NCBI GenBank assembly: GCA_034439815.1
Contig: JAWXBD010000171.1
Location: 1-36,171 of the forward strand
Direction of reading: 5' to 3'
DNA length: 36,171 nt
DNA from: JAEUIT01 sp034439815
GTDB taxonomy: Bacteria > Planctomycetota > Phycisphaerae > Phycisphaerales > SM1A02
Below the pieces are notes generated by a model. It had not been told where the DNA came from and did not search any database. It worked only from the letters and a program-made list of their open reading frames with translations. Positions 17,497 to 26,982 of this stretch are shown here, in pieces (position 1 is the stretch's first letter; every line of letters starts with the position of its first letter). The position numbers and the translations under genes were made by a program.

Positions 17497-18852
17497 TTAC
17501 GCGCAGGCCGACGACGCGAGCCGGGCGGCGACCGCGGCGCTGACCGGAGCTGCCAGCATCTCCTCGAGCTGCAGCATGGTTTCTTTCTGCTCGATCTCGA
17601 TCGGGAGGACGGCGAGCACCATGAACGTTTCGCCGTGGTTCGTCATGCGCACCGTTCCAGCAAGGTCGAGCAGTCCCTGCTGCAGTTCGGACAGCAGATG
17701 GTCGGCCAGGTAGGTCCGGACATCGATTCGATCCGTACCAAGTTCCGCGGGAATCGCCGCTTCGATCTCGTGACCGACTGGCCACGCCAGTTGCTCCGGC
17801 CTGCTTCGAGGCCCGCGCGGCAGCACGGAAATCACACCACCTGCGGTCGGGCGGCGCCAGTCGACGCATGCCCACCACAGCCCCTGTGACGCACTCTGGC
17901 GATCCTGCACTTCCTTGCGCAGGCGGATCGCCGCCATGCGGAGGCAGCCGGCGATCGCCGCGCTGACCGCCGGCAGCGCAAGGCCCTTGGCCGTCGCGAC
18001 GAATCGTTCGGCACTGGCGTCGCACTCGTTCCGGAAGCTCTGCTCGTCCCATTCCAATTGACGAATGAGGTTGACCGCCCGATCCACATTTCGGGGAAGA
18101 GGTGATGCTGCGGGGATCCGAGCCAGTCGTCGATTGATACGAGTCATGCCAACCTCCGCAGAAGAGCGCGCAGACTCCGTGAGCCGCATGGCGCCTTGAG
18201 GAATATCCGATCGGACCTCATCTGCAATCCGGCGATGGAGCCGGTGCAGAAACACCCGCCAGTACCGGCTTGTCCTGCCCGCGAGCCGTGCGTACTGCGA
18301 CGCCCAGTCGGCGTCATCGGCGCGCAGGGCATGAAATGCGAGAACGTCCTGCGCTCTGGACGGCAGTGAACGAAGAAAGGTGCAGACACGCTCGCGCTCG
18401 TCATCTGTCAGTGGCGTCTGCTCGAGCGAGTGTCCTGAATCCAGCGACAAATCCAGACGCACCAGACCCATGACGCGCTCCCGGAGCAGCGTCTTCGCCG
18501 TGTTGCCCGCGATACCGAGCAGCCAACTCACCACGTCCGCGCGATCGGGCTGATACCGATCCCGCTTCAACCAGGCTCGGGCGAAGCTGGACCAGACGAC
18601 CTCATCGACTTCGGACGGGTGCAGCGCGTTGAACCGTCGAGCGACTGCGACGCGCACCACGGGCTCCAAGCGGCGAACTGCGACGGCGAATTCGTCGCGC
18701 GACATCGCACCCCAGCGAGCACCCAGCTGGTCCAGATCGCGCGGCTGGAGCGCGACCAGACTGGACAGGCCGCCCGCCTCGTCGATGCTCGATGCTGAAG
18801 AATTGGTCTGGTTCGTGGCGCTCATGAGTAACGTCGGGTGCGGGAGGGTCAT
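17497..18852 (-). CDS. ECF-like sigma-70 family factor with a long C-terminal extension
   Basis: A 451-residue protein. Residues about 53-128 look like sigma region 2: FAVAVRRLEPVVRVAVARRF, SEVDEVVWSSFARAWLKRDRY (region 2.2 helix), and VVSWLLGIAGNTAKTLLRER. Residues about 152-212 look like region 4: RVCTFLRSLPSRAQDVLAFHAL, then a helix-turn-helix-like stretch with RYWRVFLHRLHRRIADEV. After this come about 235 residues with no sigma homology that I can see, including WWACVDWRRP and a hydrophobic patch (GLALPAVSAAIAGCL) that is at best a weak membrane segment. Ordinary ECF factors are near 200 residues. The start is ATG 18852 or 18825 (MSATNQ); neither has a good ribosome site. Alternatively it is a sigma-like DNA-binding protein without RNA polymerase function. 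Confidence 0.65.
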   Translation of the reverse strand: MTLPHPTLLMSATNQTNSSASSIDEAGGLSSLVALQPRDLDQLGARWGAMSRDEFAVAVRRLEPVVRVAVARRFNALHPSEVDEVVWSSFARAWLKRDRYQPDRADVVSWLLGIAGNTAKTLLRERVMGLVRLDLSLDSGHSLEQTPLTDDERERVCTFLRSLPSRAQDVLAFHALRADDADWASQYARLAGRTSRYWRVFLHRLHRRIADEVRSDIPQGAMRLTESARSSAEVGMTRINRRLARIPAASPLPRNVDRAVNLIRQLEWDEQSFRNECDASAERFVATAKGLALPAVSAAIAGCLRMAAIRLRKEVQDRQSASQGLWWACVDWRRPTAGGVISVLPRGPRSRPEQLAWPVGHEIEAAIPAELGTDRIDVRTYLADHLLSELQQGLLDLAGTVRMTNHGETFMVLAVLPIEIEQKETMLQLEEMLAAPVSAAVAARLASSACA

Positions 18853-18953
18853 CCCGTCTGCATCTACCCCCTCCCTCCGTTCCCAGTACGGCAGAGCGTT
18901 TCACCGTTGAGGGTTCGAACCGGCAGTTTCGTCCGCCAAGACCGCAAATCCGG

Positions 18954-19841
18954 TTATGAGCCCCCGCCCTTCGCCTTCATGTTCGGCAAGCCGGGGATGT
19001 TCTGCCCTTCGGCCAGCCGGTGCAGCTTGTCGCGGAACAGCACGCTGATCATGTACTCGTAGTTCGCCATCAGGCAGGCGAGATGGAATCCGGCCCGGCC
19101 GTCCAGGAATCCGAGCCGCAGAAAGTACATGTAGAGAAACCGCAGCATCGGCCGACCGGGAATGCGCGGCCACACCGTGCGCCGGATCATCTGCCGCCAA
19201 CGGAGGTGATCCTTGAACATCCGATGCGGATCGGCACCGCCGCCCGCGCCGAAATGCGCTCGCACCCATTCGTCGCTTTCCAGATCGGCGTAGCGCACAT
19301 GCTTCGTGATGTACTCGCTGATCGACTCGCGACGGATGTGCAGCATCTCGCCTTTGAGGTAATTCGTCGGACCGTCGCAGAGCATGTGCTCGTGAACGGC
19401 GCGGTCTTCGTAACGGCAGCGCCCACGCCGGAAAAACCGCAAATTCCACGACGGGTAGAGGCCGCCGTTGCGAACAGCGCGCCCCATGAACAAGACGACG
19501 CGGTTGACGAAGAATCCTGCCGTCGCCTGTTCGCTGGCCGCGACCTCCAGCAGCTCCTTGCGAAGCTTGGGGGTGATGCGTTCATCGGCATCGAGAATGA
19601 AAATCCAGTCGGCAGTGAAAGGAAGATTGTCGAGCGCCCAGTTCTTCTGCCGGGCATATCCCTCCCACGCGTGTTCGACCACCGTCGCGCCGGCCTTGCG
19701 CGCCATCTCCTGCGTCCCGTCGGTCGAACACGAGTCCAAAACAAACACCGGTCCGACAGCGATCGCGTTGAGCACAGTTTCTTCAATGTGCGCTGACTCG
19801 TTGAATGTCGGAATCAGGATTTCGACGGAAGGCTGGCTCAT
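18954..19841 (-). CDS. WaaE/KdtX-like family 2 glycosyltransferase
   Basis: A 295-residue GT2 enzyme. Start MSQPSVEILIPTFNESAHIEETVLNAI; then VFVLDSCSTDGTQEMA, WEGYARQKNWALDNLPFTADWIFILDADERI with the DAD metal motif, and LRFFRRGRCRYEDRAVHEHM. These are the marks of the subgroup that includes lipopolysaccharide core glucosyltransferases WaaE/KdtX. The C-terminus (RFLYMYFLRLGFLDGRAGFHLACLMANYEYM) is amphipathic and probably membrane associated. The ATG at 19841 overlaps the upstream stop in an ATGA junction, so it is the last gene of a translationally coupled four-gene unit. It is a paralogue of the gene before it. Confidence 0.9.
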   Translation of the reverse strand: MSQPSVEILIPTFNESAHIEETVLNAIAVGPVFVLDSCSTDGTQEMARKAGATVVEHAWEGYARQKNWALDNLPFTADWIFILDADERITPKLRKELLEVAASEQATAGFFVNRVVLFMGRAVRNGGLYPSWNLRFFRRGRCRYEDRAVHEHMLCDGPTNYLKGEMLHIRRESISEYITKHVRYADLESDEWVRAHFGAGGGADPHRMFKDHLRWRQMIRRTVWPRIPGRPMLRFLYMYFLRLGFLDGRAGFHLACLMANYEYMISVLFRDKLHRLAEGQNIPGLPNMKAKGGGS

Positions 19842-20785
19842 GCGCGGTCCTGTTCCAGCATTCGCGCGGCGAGCGCATCGGTGCGCTCTCGCCAGTGACG
19901 GCGCTGCTCCTTCAGTTTGAGTTCGATCCAGTACTCGTACATCGAGATCATGGCCGCGTAGTGAAATCCGGCGGCGCCGTCGAGAATCGCAAGACGCACG
20001 AAGTACATGTACAGAAAGCGGACGAGAGCTCGAAACGGCGGGAAGAAGCTGAGGTTCTTGATCGCGCGCCGCCGGACTGACTTCTCCTGGTCGAATGCGA
20101 GCTTGATCTGCGCGCGGAGCCCGCCGGCCACGACGCGCGTGGCCTCGCGAGCTTCCAGCTGCGAATAGGAGTTGTGCTTCTGGAACCACGGCACCAGCCC
20201 CTTGTTGAAGCTGTAGTGAATGAAGTGCGTGCGCAGCTCTCCCAGCGAACCGTCCACGACCGGGTGCGCGTTCACTTCACGGTCCTCGTAGCGGACCTTT
20301 TCTGGGCGAAACAGACGCAGAATCCAGACGGGATAGATCCCGCCGCGCCGGATCCAGCGCCCGAGAAACATGTTCTTGTAACGGAGTCGATAGGCGACAT
20401 GCGGGAGTGAACTGTCGTTGGTCGTCGCGATGAGCTCGTCGCGCAGCTCGACGGGCATGCGCTCGTCGGCATCGGAGTAATACACCCACGGATACTTGAA
20501 CGGAATGTTGCGCAGCGCCCAGTTGGAGTGCGCCGACCAGTTGTCGAACTTCCGCTGAATGATGCGGACGTTGGGAAACTGTGCGGCGATCTCGAGCGTG
20601 CGATCCGTGGAATAGCTGTCAAAAAGCACGACGTCGTCCGTGAAGTCGAAGCAGCGAAGACACGCTTCCAGATTGACTTCCTCGTCCTTCGTCAGCACGA
20701 GAATGCTCACGGGGACTTTGCCGGCTGGCAGGGCGACGCGAAAGCTGCTGCTCGCGGGCGGCGAGTCGGTGGCGGCTCGAGTCAC
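19838..20785 (-). CDS. WaaE/KdtX-like family 2 glycosyltransferase (paralogue)
   Basis: A 315-residue GT2 enzyme starting at a GTG (20785) that overlaps the upstream stop as GTGA. Motifs: VSILVLTKDEEVNLEACL, VVLFDSYSTDRTLEIA, WSAHSNWALRNIPFKYPWVYYSDADERMP (DAD), LRLFRPEKVRYEDREVNAHP. The C-terminal RFLYMYFVRLAILDGAAGFHYAAMISMYEYW closely matches that of the next gene, pointing to an old tandem duplication. The domain order and length fit the WaaE/KdtX subgroup. It probably adds a sugar at the cytoplasmic membrane face in the same pathway as its neighbours. Confidence 0.9.
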   Translation of the reverse strand: MTRAATDSPPASSSFRVALPAGKVPVSILVLTKDEEVNLEACLRCFDFTDDVVLFDSYSTDRTLEIAAQFPNVRIIQRKFDNWSAHSNWALRNIPFKYPWVYYSDADERMPVELRDELIATTNDSSLPHVAYRLRYKNMFLGRWIRRGGIYPVWILRLFRPEKVRYEDREVNAHPVVDGSLGELRTHFIHYSFNKGLVPWFQKHNSYSQLEAREATRVVAGGLRAQIKLAFDQEKSVRRRAIKNLSFFPPFRALVRFLYMYFVRLAILDGAAGFHYAAMISMYEYWIELKLKEQRRHWRERTDALAARMLEQDRA

Positions 20786-21432
20786 GCTGGGCTTCCTCGA
20801 TGGTCGGTCTGCTGTGGATGCGGCCGCGGCTTGATGACCCGCGCCGGGTTGCCCGCGACGATCATCGCCGGCGGCACGTCACGCATCACGACGGACCGCG
20901 CGCCGACGAGCGCATTGTCACCGACGGTGACGTCAGGCCCGATGAACGCGTCCGCGCAGACCCAGACGCCGCGGCCGATCGTGATGAATGACCGGAGCAG
21001 TGGCAAGTCGTCGCGATGGTAATCGTGCGTTCCGGCGCAGAGGTGGACTCGTTGCGATACGACGGTGTGCTCACCAATGCGGATCGGCCCGAGGTTGTAG
21101 ACCAGCACTTCGTCAGCGATCGCGCTGTGCGCACCCATGGTGAGCAGCCAGGGATGCTGCACTCGGGCCGAGCGGCGCACGACGGCGGTCGGATGAAGTT
21201 GCGCGCCGAACCGGCCGAGCAACCAGGTCCGCCAGCGATTGGCCCTGCGGGGAGACCAACGGAAAACGGTGGCGCACACCACTTCCCAGATCGCGCGGCG
21301 CAGATACTCGCTTGTCGGGTACGGACGGCTCGCAGTCTTGTCGAGCCGCTGGTAGAGCGTTGGCGCGGGCGGCGCCGCGCCCGCGGCGGGCTGCGGAGGT
21401 ACACCCGGCGAAGGAGAAACGGAGTTGCTCAT
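20782..21432 (-). CDS. WcaF-like left-handed beta-helix acetyltransferase
   Basis: A 216-residue protein. The first 25 residues are Pro/Ala-rich and probably disordered. The segment ASRPYPTSEYLRRAIWEVVCATVFRWSPRRANRWRTWLLGRFGA is the N-terminal region seen in putative colanic-acid acetyltransferases of the WcaF type. Hexapeptide-repeat coils follow (VYNLGPIRIGEHTVVSQ, then ITIGRGVWVCADAFIGP, VTVGDNALVGARSVV, IVAGNPARVI), with GTHDYH carrying the likely catalytic histidine. It would O-acetylate a sugar using acetyl-CoA. It overlaps its neighbours by 4 bp on both sides (ATGA upstream, GTGA downstream). No symbol is given because WcaF itself is defined only in colanic-acid operons. Confidence 0.88.
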   Translation of the reverse strand: MSNSVSPSPGVPPQPAAGAAPPAPTLYQRLDKTASRPYPTSEYLRRAIWEVVCATVFRWSPRRANRWRTWLLGRFGAQLHPTAVVRRSARVQHPWLLTMGAHSAIADEVLVYNLGPIRIGEHTVVSQRVHLCAGTHDYHRDDLPLLRSFITIGRGVWVCADAFIGPDVTVGDNALVGARSVVMRDVPPAMIVAGNPARVIKPRPHPQQTDHRGSPA

Positions 21433-22415
21433 CGAACCGCTGATGCCTCCGCGGCGGCCCAGCGCACCGTCGCTTCAATTCCTTCGGCAAATGCGGTCAC
21501 TGGCTCGTACGCGAGCAGCGCCCGCGCCTTGCCGATGTCGGCGACGGAGTCCCGTACGTCGCCCGCGCGCGGCGCGGCGAATGCGGGCGCGTTCGGCTGT
21601 CCGAGCACCTTCGCGATACCGGCGATCGTCTCGAGCAGGCTGACGCGGACGCCCGTGCCGATGTTCAGCACTTCGCCGGGGAACGTGCGCGGCGAGGCGG
21701 CAGCCAGAAGATTGGCGTGGACGACGTTGCTGATGTACGTGAAGTCGCGCGTCTGCTGGCCGTCGCCGAACACCGTCGGCTGGCGGCCGCTCGCGAGGAT
21801 GTCCGTGAACGCGCTGATCGCGGCCGCGTACGCGGATTTCGGATCCTGATGCGGCCCAAAAATGTTGAAGTATCGCAGCGAAACCGTGGAGATCGGATAG
21901 CACCGGGCAAACGCGGCGAGCAGCACTTCGCCGGCGACCTTGCTCGCGGCATACGGAGAGCGGCAGTCGGTCGGATCGATCTCGCGACTCGGCAGCGTGG
22001 GCTCGCCGCCGTACGCCGCGGCACTCGCGGCGAAGAGCACGCGCCGCACCTTTGCGGCAACGGCTTCTTCCAGCACGCATTCCGTACCCAGAATGTTCAC
22101 CTCGGCGCATCGGCCGGGCTGCTCCACGCTCTGCGGCACGCTGACCATCGCAGCTTCATGAAAGACCGTCTCGCATCCGTCGACCGCGCGGCGCACGAGC
22201 GCCCGATCGGTGACAGAGCCTTCGAAAAAGGTCGCCTGTCCCGGAACGCGATGGCGATGCCCGGATGAAAGGTCATCGATTACGCGGACCTCTGCGCCGA
22301 GCGAACAGAGCGCCTCGGCGAGGTGCCCTCCGATGAAGCCCGCGCCGCCCGTCACAAGGACGCGGCGGCCTCGAAAAGCGTCGCGATACGGCTGAGATCG
22401 GAGTTCGTAGGGCAT
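21429..22415 (-). CDS. NAD-dependent nucleotide-sugar epimerase/dehydratase (GalE/WbpP-like)
   Basis: A 328-residue extended SDR from the ATG at 22415; a TTG at 22436 is a weaker alternative. Motifs: RVLVTGGAGFIGGHLAEAL (GxxGxxG), VIDDLSSG, FEGSVTD, VFHEAAMVSVPQSVEQP, VLFAASAAAYGG, SPYAASKVAGE (catalytic YxxxK), and RYFNIFGPHQDP. The loop FGDGQQTRDFTYISNVVHANLLA is typical of UDP-hexose 4-epimerases such as WbpP and of related LPS epimerases. It is the first gene of the minus-strand unit epimerase-acetyltransferase-GT2-GT2 and would supply a sugar precursor for it. The start lies 142 nt from the divergent cysS. Confidence 0.9.
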   Translation of the reverse strand: MPYELRSQPYRDAFRGRRVLVTGGAGFIGGHLAEALCSLGAEVRVIDDLSSGHRHRVPGQATFFEGSVTDRALVRRAVDGCETVFHEAAMVSVPQSVEQPGRCAEVNILGTECVLEEAVAAKVRRVLFAASAAAYGGEPTLPSREIDPTDCRSPYAASKVAGEVLLAAFARCYPISTVSLRYFNIFGPHQDPKSAYAAAISAFTDILASGRQPTVFGDGQQTRDFTYISNVVHANLLAAASPRTFPGEVLNIGTGVRVSLLETIAGIAKVLGQPNAPAFAAPRAGDVRDSVADIGKARALLAYEPVTAFAEGIEATVRWAAAEASAVR

Positions 22416-22556
22416 GTGGACCAGTGAGGGGGACAACTATACAGAGGGGGACGCGTCGATATCGGCGATTCGACGGATCGACTGGCACTGCTCGATGGCT
22501 TGGCATCAACAAGGGTGTCGGGAACACACGGCGGCACCCGATACGATCCGCCGTCT

Positions 22557-24095
22557 ATGCCCTCTACGCCTGATCTGAAGCTGCATAACTCGCTCACGAA
22601 AACGCTCGAGCGATTCACTCCGATTGACCCGACCCGGCACACGGTGACGTTCTATTCCTGCGGGCCGACGGTCTACGACTACGCTCACATCGGGAACTTC
22701 CGTTCGTTCCTGAATGCAGATGTTTTGCGCCGGACGCTGGAGTTTCTCGGCTTCCAGGTGCGGCACGTGATGAACATCACGGACGTCGGCCACATGACGG
22801 AGGACGCGAACGCCGACGGCGGAGGCGAGGACCGCATGGCCGTCGCCGGTCGGAGGCTGCTGGAAGCGAAGAAGGCCGGCAAGCTCCCCGCGGGAGCGTC
22901 GATCGATCCGAACGATCCGTATGCGATCGCTGACTTTTATGCCCAGGCGTTTCTGGAGGACTCGAAGACGCTCGGATTGAAGGTGGCGATCGATCGCGAC
23001 CGCGATCCCGCGCTGATGCCGCGTCCGACGCGTTACGTCGCGGAGATGATCTCCCTCGTCGAACGCCTGATGGCGCGGGGTCACGCGTACGTCGGTCGAG
23101 ACGGCGTTGTGTACTTCGACGTGCGATCGTTCCCGGCGTACGGACAGCTTTCCGGCAACACGCTCGATCAACTGAAGGAAGGTGCCGGCGAACGGATCAC
23201 CGCCGGCAATCAGGCGAACAAGCGGAACCCGGCGGACTTCATGCTGTGGAAGCCGGACCCGACGCACATCATGCGCTGGCCGAGTCCGTGGGGCGAAGGC
23301 TATCCAGGCTGGCATCTGGAGTGTTCGGCGATGGCCGCGGCGCTGCTCGGTGAAGAGATCGATCTGCATTCGGGCGGCGAAGACAACATTTTTCCGCATC
23401 ATGAATGCGAGATCGCGCAAAGCTGCGGCGCGAGCGGTCACAAGCACTTCGCGCGCCACTGGTTCCACACTCGCCATCTGCTGGTCGAAGGCGAGAAAAT
23501 GAGCAAGAGCGCGGGGAACTTCTTTACCGCGCGCGATCTGTTTGCCAAGGGTGTGACGCCCGCTGCACTGCGTCTCGAACTCGTGCGCACGCACTACAGC
23601 ATCAATGCCAATTTCACACTGCAGGGCATCGCCGATTGCCAGCGCCAGATTGATCGCTGGTCGCGCGCGTACGACGCGCTGAAACTCGCGGGCGGCAACG
23701 GAGCTCCGGATGCGTCAAAGCCCGCGGGCCCGCTGGAGCACGGTCTCGTCGAGTTCACGGATGCGCTGTGCGATAACTTGAATCTTGCCGTCGCGACGGC
23801 AGTGGTGAATCAGGCAATCGGCGAAGACGCAAGCGGCGCGTGCGCGGTGCGCGAGCGTAAGGCAATGGAGCGCATGAATTCTGTCCTCGGTGTCCTCGAG
23901 CGCAATCACCCGGTCGCGACGGCCGACCACGGAGCGCTGGAGACGAAGGTCGATGAACTGCTCGTCCGGCGCACCGCAGCGCGAGCTGCGAAGAATTGGG
24001 CGGAGAGCGACCGTGTGCGCGACGAATTGATCGCGATGGGTGTGGCGATCAAGGACGGTCCGCAGGGAACGACGTGGTCGCGAATTGTGCGATGA
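22557..24095 (+). CDS. cysS: Cysteinyl-tRNA synthetase
   Basis: A 512-residue class Ia synthetase that charges tRNA-Cys with cysteine. Motifs: FYSCGPTVYDYAHIGNFRS with the zinc-ligand Cys35 and the HIGN (HIGH) signature, NITDVGHM, GYPGWHLECSAM and HSGGEDNIFPHHECEIAQ with the remaining zinc ligands, and GEKMSKSAGNF (KMSKS, around residue 314). Between them is an insertion near residues 83-120 (GGGEDRMAVAGRRLLEAKKAGKL...) that is longer than in the shortest family members. The start at ATG 22557 is the usual N-terminus, though without a clear Shine-Dalgarno. It is first of the cysS-methyltransferase-coaE chain, joined by 4-bp overlaps. Confidence 0.97.
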   Translation: MPSTPDLKLHNSLTKTLERFTPIDPTRHTVTFYSCGPTVYDYAHIGNFRSFLNADVLRRTLEFLGFQVRHVMNITDVGHMTEDANADGGGEDRMAVAGRRLLEAKKAGKLPAGASIDPNDPYAIADFYAQAFLEDSKTLGLKVAIDRDRDPALMPRPTRYVAEMISLVERLMARGHAYVGRDGVVYFDVRSFPAYGQLSGNTLDQLKEGAGERITAGNQANKRNPADFMLWKPDPTHIMRWPSPWGEGYPGWHLECSAMAAALLGEEIDLHSGGEDNIFPHHECEIAQSCGASGHKHFARHWFHTRHLLVEGEKMSKSAGNFFTARDLFAKGVTPAALRLELVRTHYSINANFTLQGIADCQRQIDRWSRAYDALKLAGGNGAPDASKPAGPLEHGLVEFTDALCDNLNLAVATAVVNQAIGEDASGACAVRERKAMERMNSVLGVLERNHPVATADHGALETKVDELLVRRTAARAAKNWAESDRVRDELIAMGVAIKDGPQGTTWSRIVR

Positions 24096-24748
24096 AGGAC
24101 GAATCCCGCGAAGAGGTCTTCACGCATCGTGAGCATCGCTGGCTGCTGATCCTGCCGCAGTCGTCCGACGCGCTGATCAGCGATGTCGAGTTCGCGCGCG
24201 ATGAGCGATTGCCGTACTGGGCCGATCTCTGGCCGTCTTCCAAAGCGCTGACACGCCATCTGCTCGACGCGCCGCTTGCAGCATGCGACGTGCTGGAGAT
24301 CGGCTGCGGTGTCGGTCTCGCATCGTTGGCCGTTCATGCGACCGGCGGGGACCCGATCGCGACCGACTACGAGGCGGAGGCGCTGCGGTTTGCCACCCGC
24401 AATGTTGCGGCCAACGGCTTCGGACCGCTGCGCACGATGGAGCTCGACTGGCGCACGCCTCCTGCCGATCTGCACGCGGACGTGGTCATCGGCGCCGACG
24501 TGCTCTACGAGCGGCGCAACGCGGAAGCGATCGCGGCGTTTCTTCCGCGCGTCGTACGGCCGAACGGTCGCGCGATTCTTGCTGATCCGCAGCGCCCGTG
24601 GCGCGCGACGTTCGTCGACGCGCTTGGTGGGCGCGGCTGGACGGTGACGGAGTCAGCGACTGGCGACGAGAACGGACCGACCGGGAGGCCCACACCGATC
24701 GTTCTGCTGATCTGCCGACCGCCGGTTGCGAGTACTGTGCCCGCGTGA
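24092..24748 (+). CDS. METTL21-like (Methyltransf_16) protein methyltransferase
   Basis: A 218-residue protein whose ATG overlaps the cysS stop (ATGA). Motifs: YWADLWPSSKALTRHLLD, DVLEIGCGVGLASLAVHATG (SAM motif I), PIATDYEAEAL, MELDWRTPPADLHADVVIGADVLYERRNAEAI, where the DW and the post-motif D-VLYE are characteristic of the Methyltransf_16 group. Eukaryotic members methylate lysines on proteins such as eEF1A and VCP, and bacterial relatives methylate other proteins such as electron-transfer flavoprotein subunits. The substrate here is unknown; a neighbour such as EF-Tu is only speculation. It also overlaps coaE by 4 bp. Confidence 0.85.
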   Translation: MKDESREEVFTHREHRWLLILPQSSDALISDVEFARDERLPYWADLWPSSKALTRHLLDAPLAACDVLEIGCGVGLASLAVHATGGDPIATDYEAEALRFATRNVAANGFGPLRTMELDWRTPPADLHADVVIGADVLYERRNAEAIAAFLPRVVRPNGRAILADPQRPWRATFVDALGGRGWTVTESATGDENGPTGRPTPIVLLICRPPVASTVPA

Positions 24749-25380
24749 ACGCTCCGCAGCGACCGACAATCGGGCTGGTCGGTGGAATCGGAAGCGGCAA
24801 GAGCACGGTCGCCGCAAACTTCCGCGACGCGGGATGCGTGGTATGCAACTCCGACGAGTTGGCGCGGGCGGCGCTCGACGATCCCGCCATCCGCGCCACG
24901 CTCGCCGCATGGTGGGGACCTTCGATCGTCGACCCGGCCGGTGTGCGGGAGGGCAAGGTTGATCGTTCGGCTGTCGCGAAGATCGTGTTCACGAACCTTG
25001 ACGAGCGCCAGCGCCTTGAGCACCTCGTCCACCCGTGGATCGAACGCGCTCGCCGCGCGCAGTTCGATGCCGCACCGGCTTCGACGGTCGCCTTGGTCAT
25101 TGACGCTCCGCTGCTTCTGGAGGTCGGACTCGACAGCGAGTGCGATGCGGTGGTCTTCGTGGATGCCCCGGCGGTGGAGCGGCTTCGCAGGGTTACCGAG
25201 AACCGGAACTGGCACGCGGAGGAACTCGCCCGCCGGGAGGCTGCACAATGGCCGCTTGACCGCAAGCGGGCGTCAGCGGATTATGTGATCCGCAACGAGG
25301 GCACCCTCTCGTCGCTGCACGCTGAGGCGGATCGCGTACTTAAGGCGATTCTGGCGGAGTTCCGCCGGAAGAACGCGTAA
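24745..25380 (+). CDS. coaE: Dephospho-CoA kinase
   Basis: A 211-residue P-loop kinase for the last step of coenzyme A synthesis. The GTG at 24745 overlaps the previous stop as GTGA. Motifs: TIGLVGGIGSGKSTVAANF (Walker A), CNSDELARAAL, HLVHPWIERARR, VVALVIDAPLLLEVGLDSECDAVVFVDAP (Walker B-like, the LLxExG signature), and RRVTENRNWHAEELARREAAQWPLDRKR (lid and adenine region). Length fits the family (about 200). The longer open frame upstream overlaps the methyltransferase and is not used. It ends 100 nt before rho. Confidence 0.95.
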   Translation: MNAPQRPTIGLVGGIGSGKSTVAANFRDAGCVVCNSDELARAALDDPAIRATLAAWWGPSIVDPAGVREGKVDRSAVAKIVFTNLDERQRLEHLVHPWIERARRAQFDAAPASTVALVIDAPLLLEVGLDSECDAVVFVDAPAVERLRRVTENRNWHAEELARREAAQWPLDRKRASADYVIRNEGTLSSLHAEADRVLKAILAEFRRKNA

Positions 25381-25480
25381 GCGTGCCGTGGCGAACCCTT
25401 GCCTTCTGCTTCCTGACGAGCTCCGCCCGTGTCCGCGAGCGCCGTTCAAACTTCCTTCTACAACTGAGATCTGAGATTTT

Positions 25481-26959
<1,479 letters not shown>

Positions 26960-26982
26960 GGCTGCCGAATCAGGGGCGTTTT

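Noticed and set aside
18912..18924. GGTTCGAACC resembling a tRNA T-loop
   Set aside because: The flanking bases form no T-stem, acceptor or anticodon arm; it is a short palindrome.
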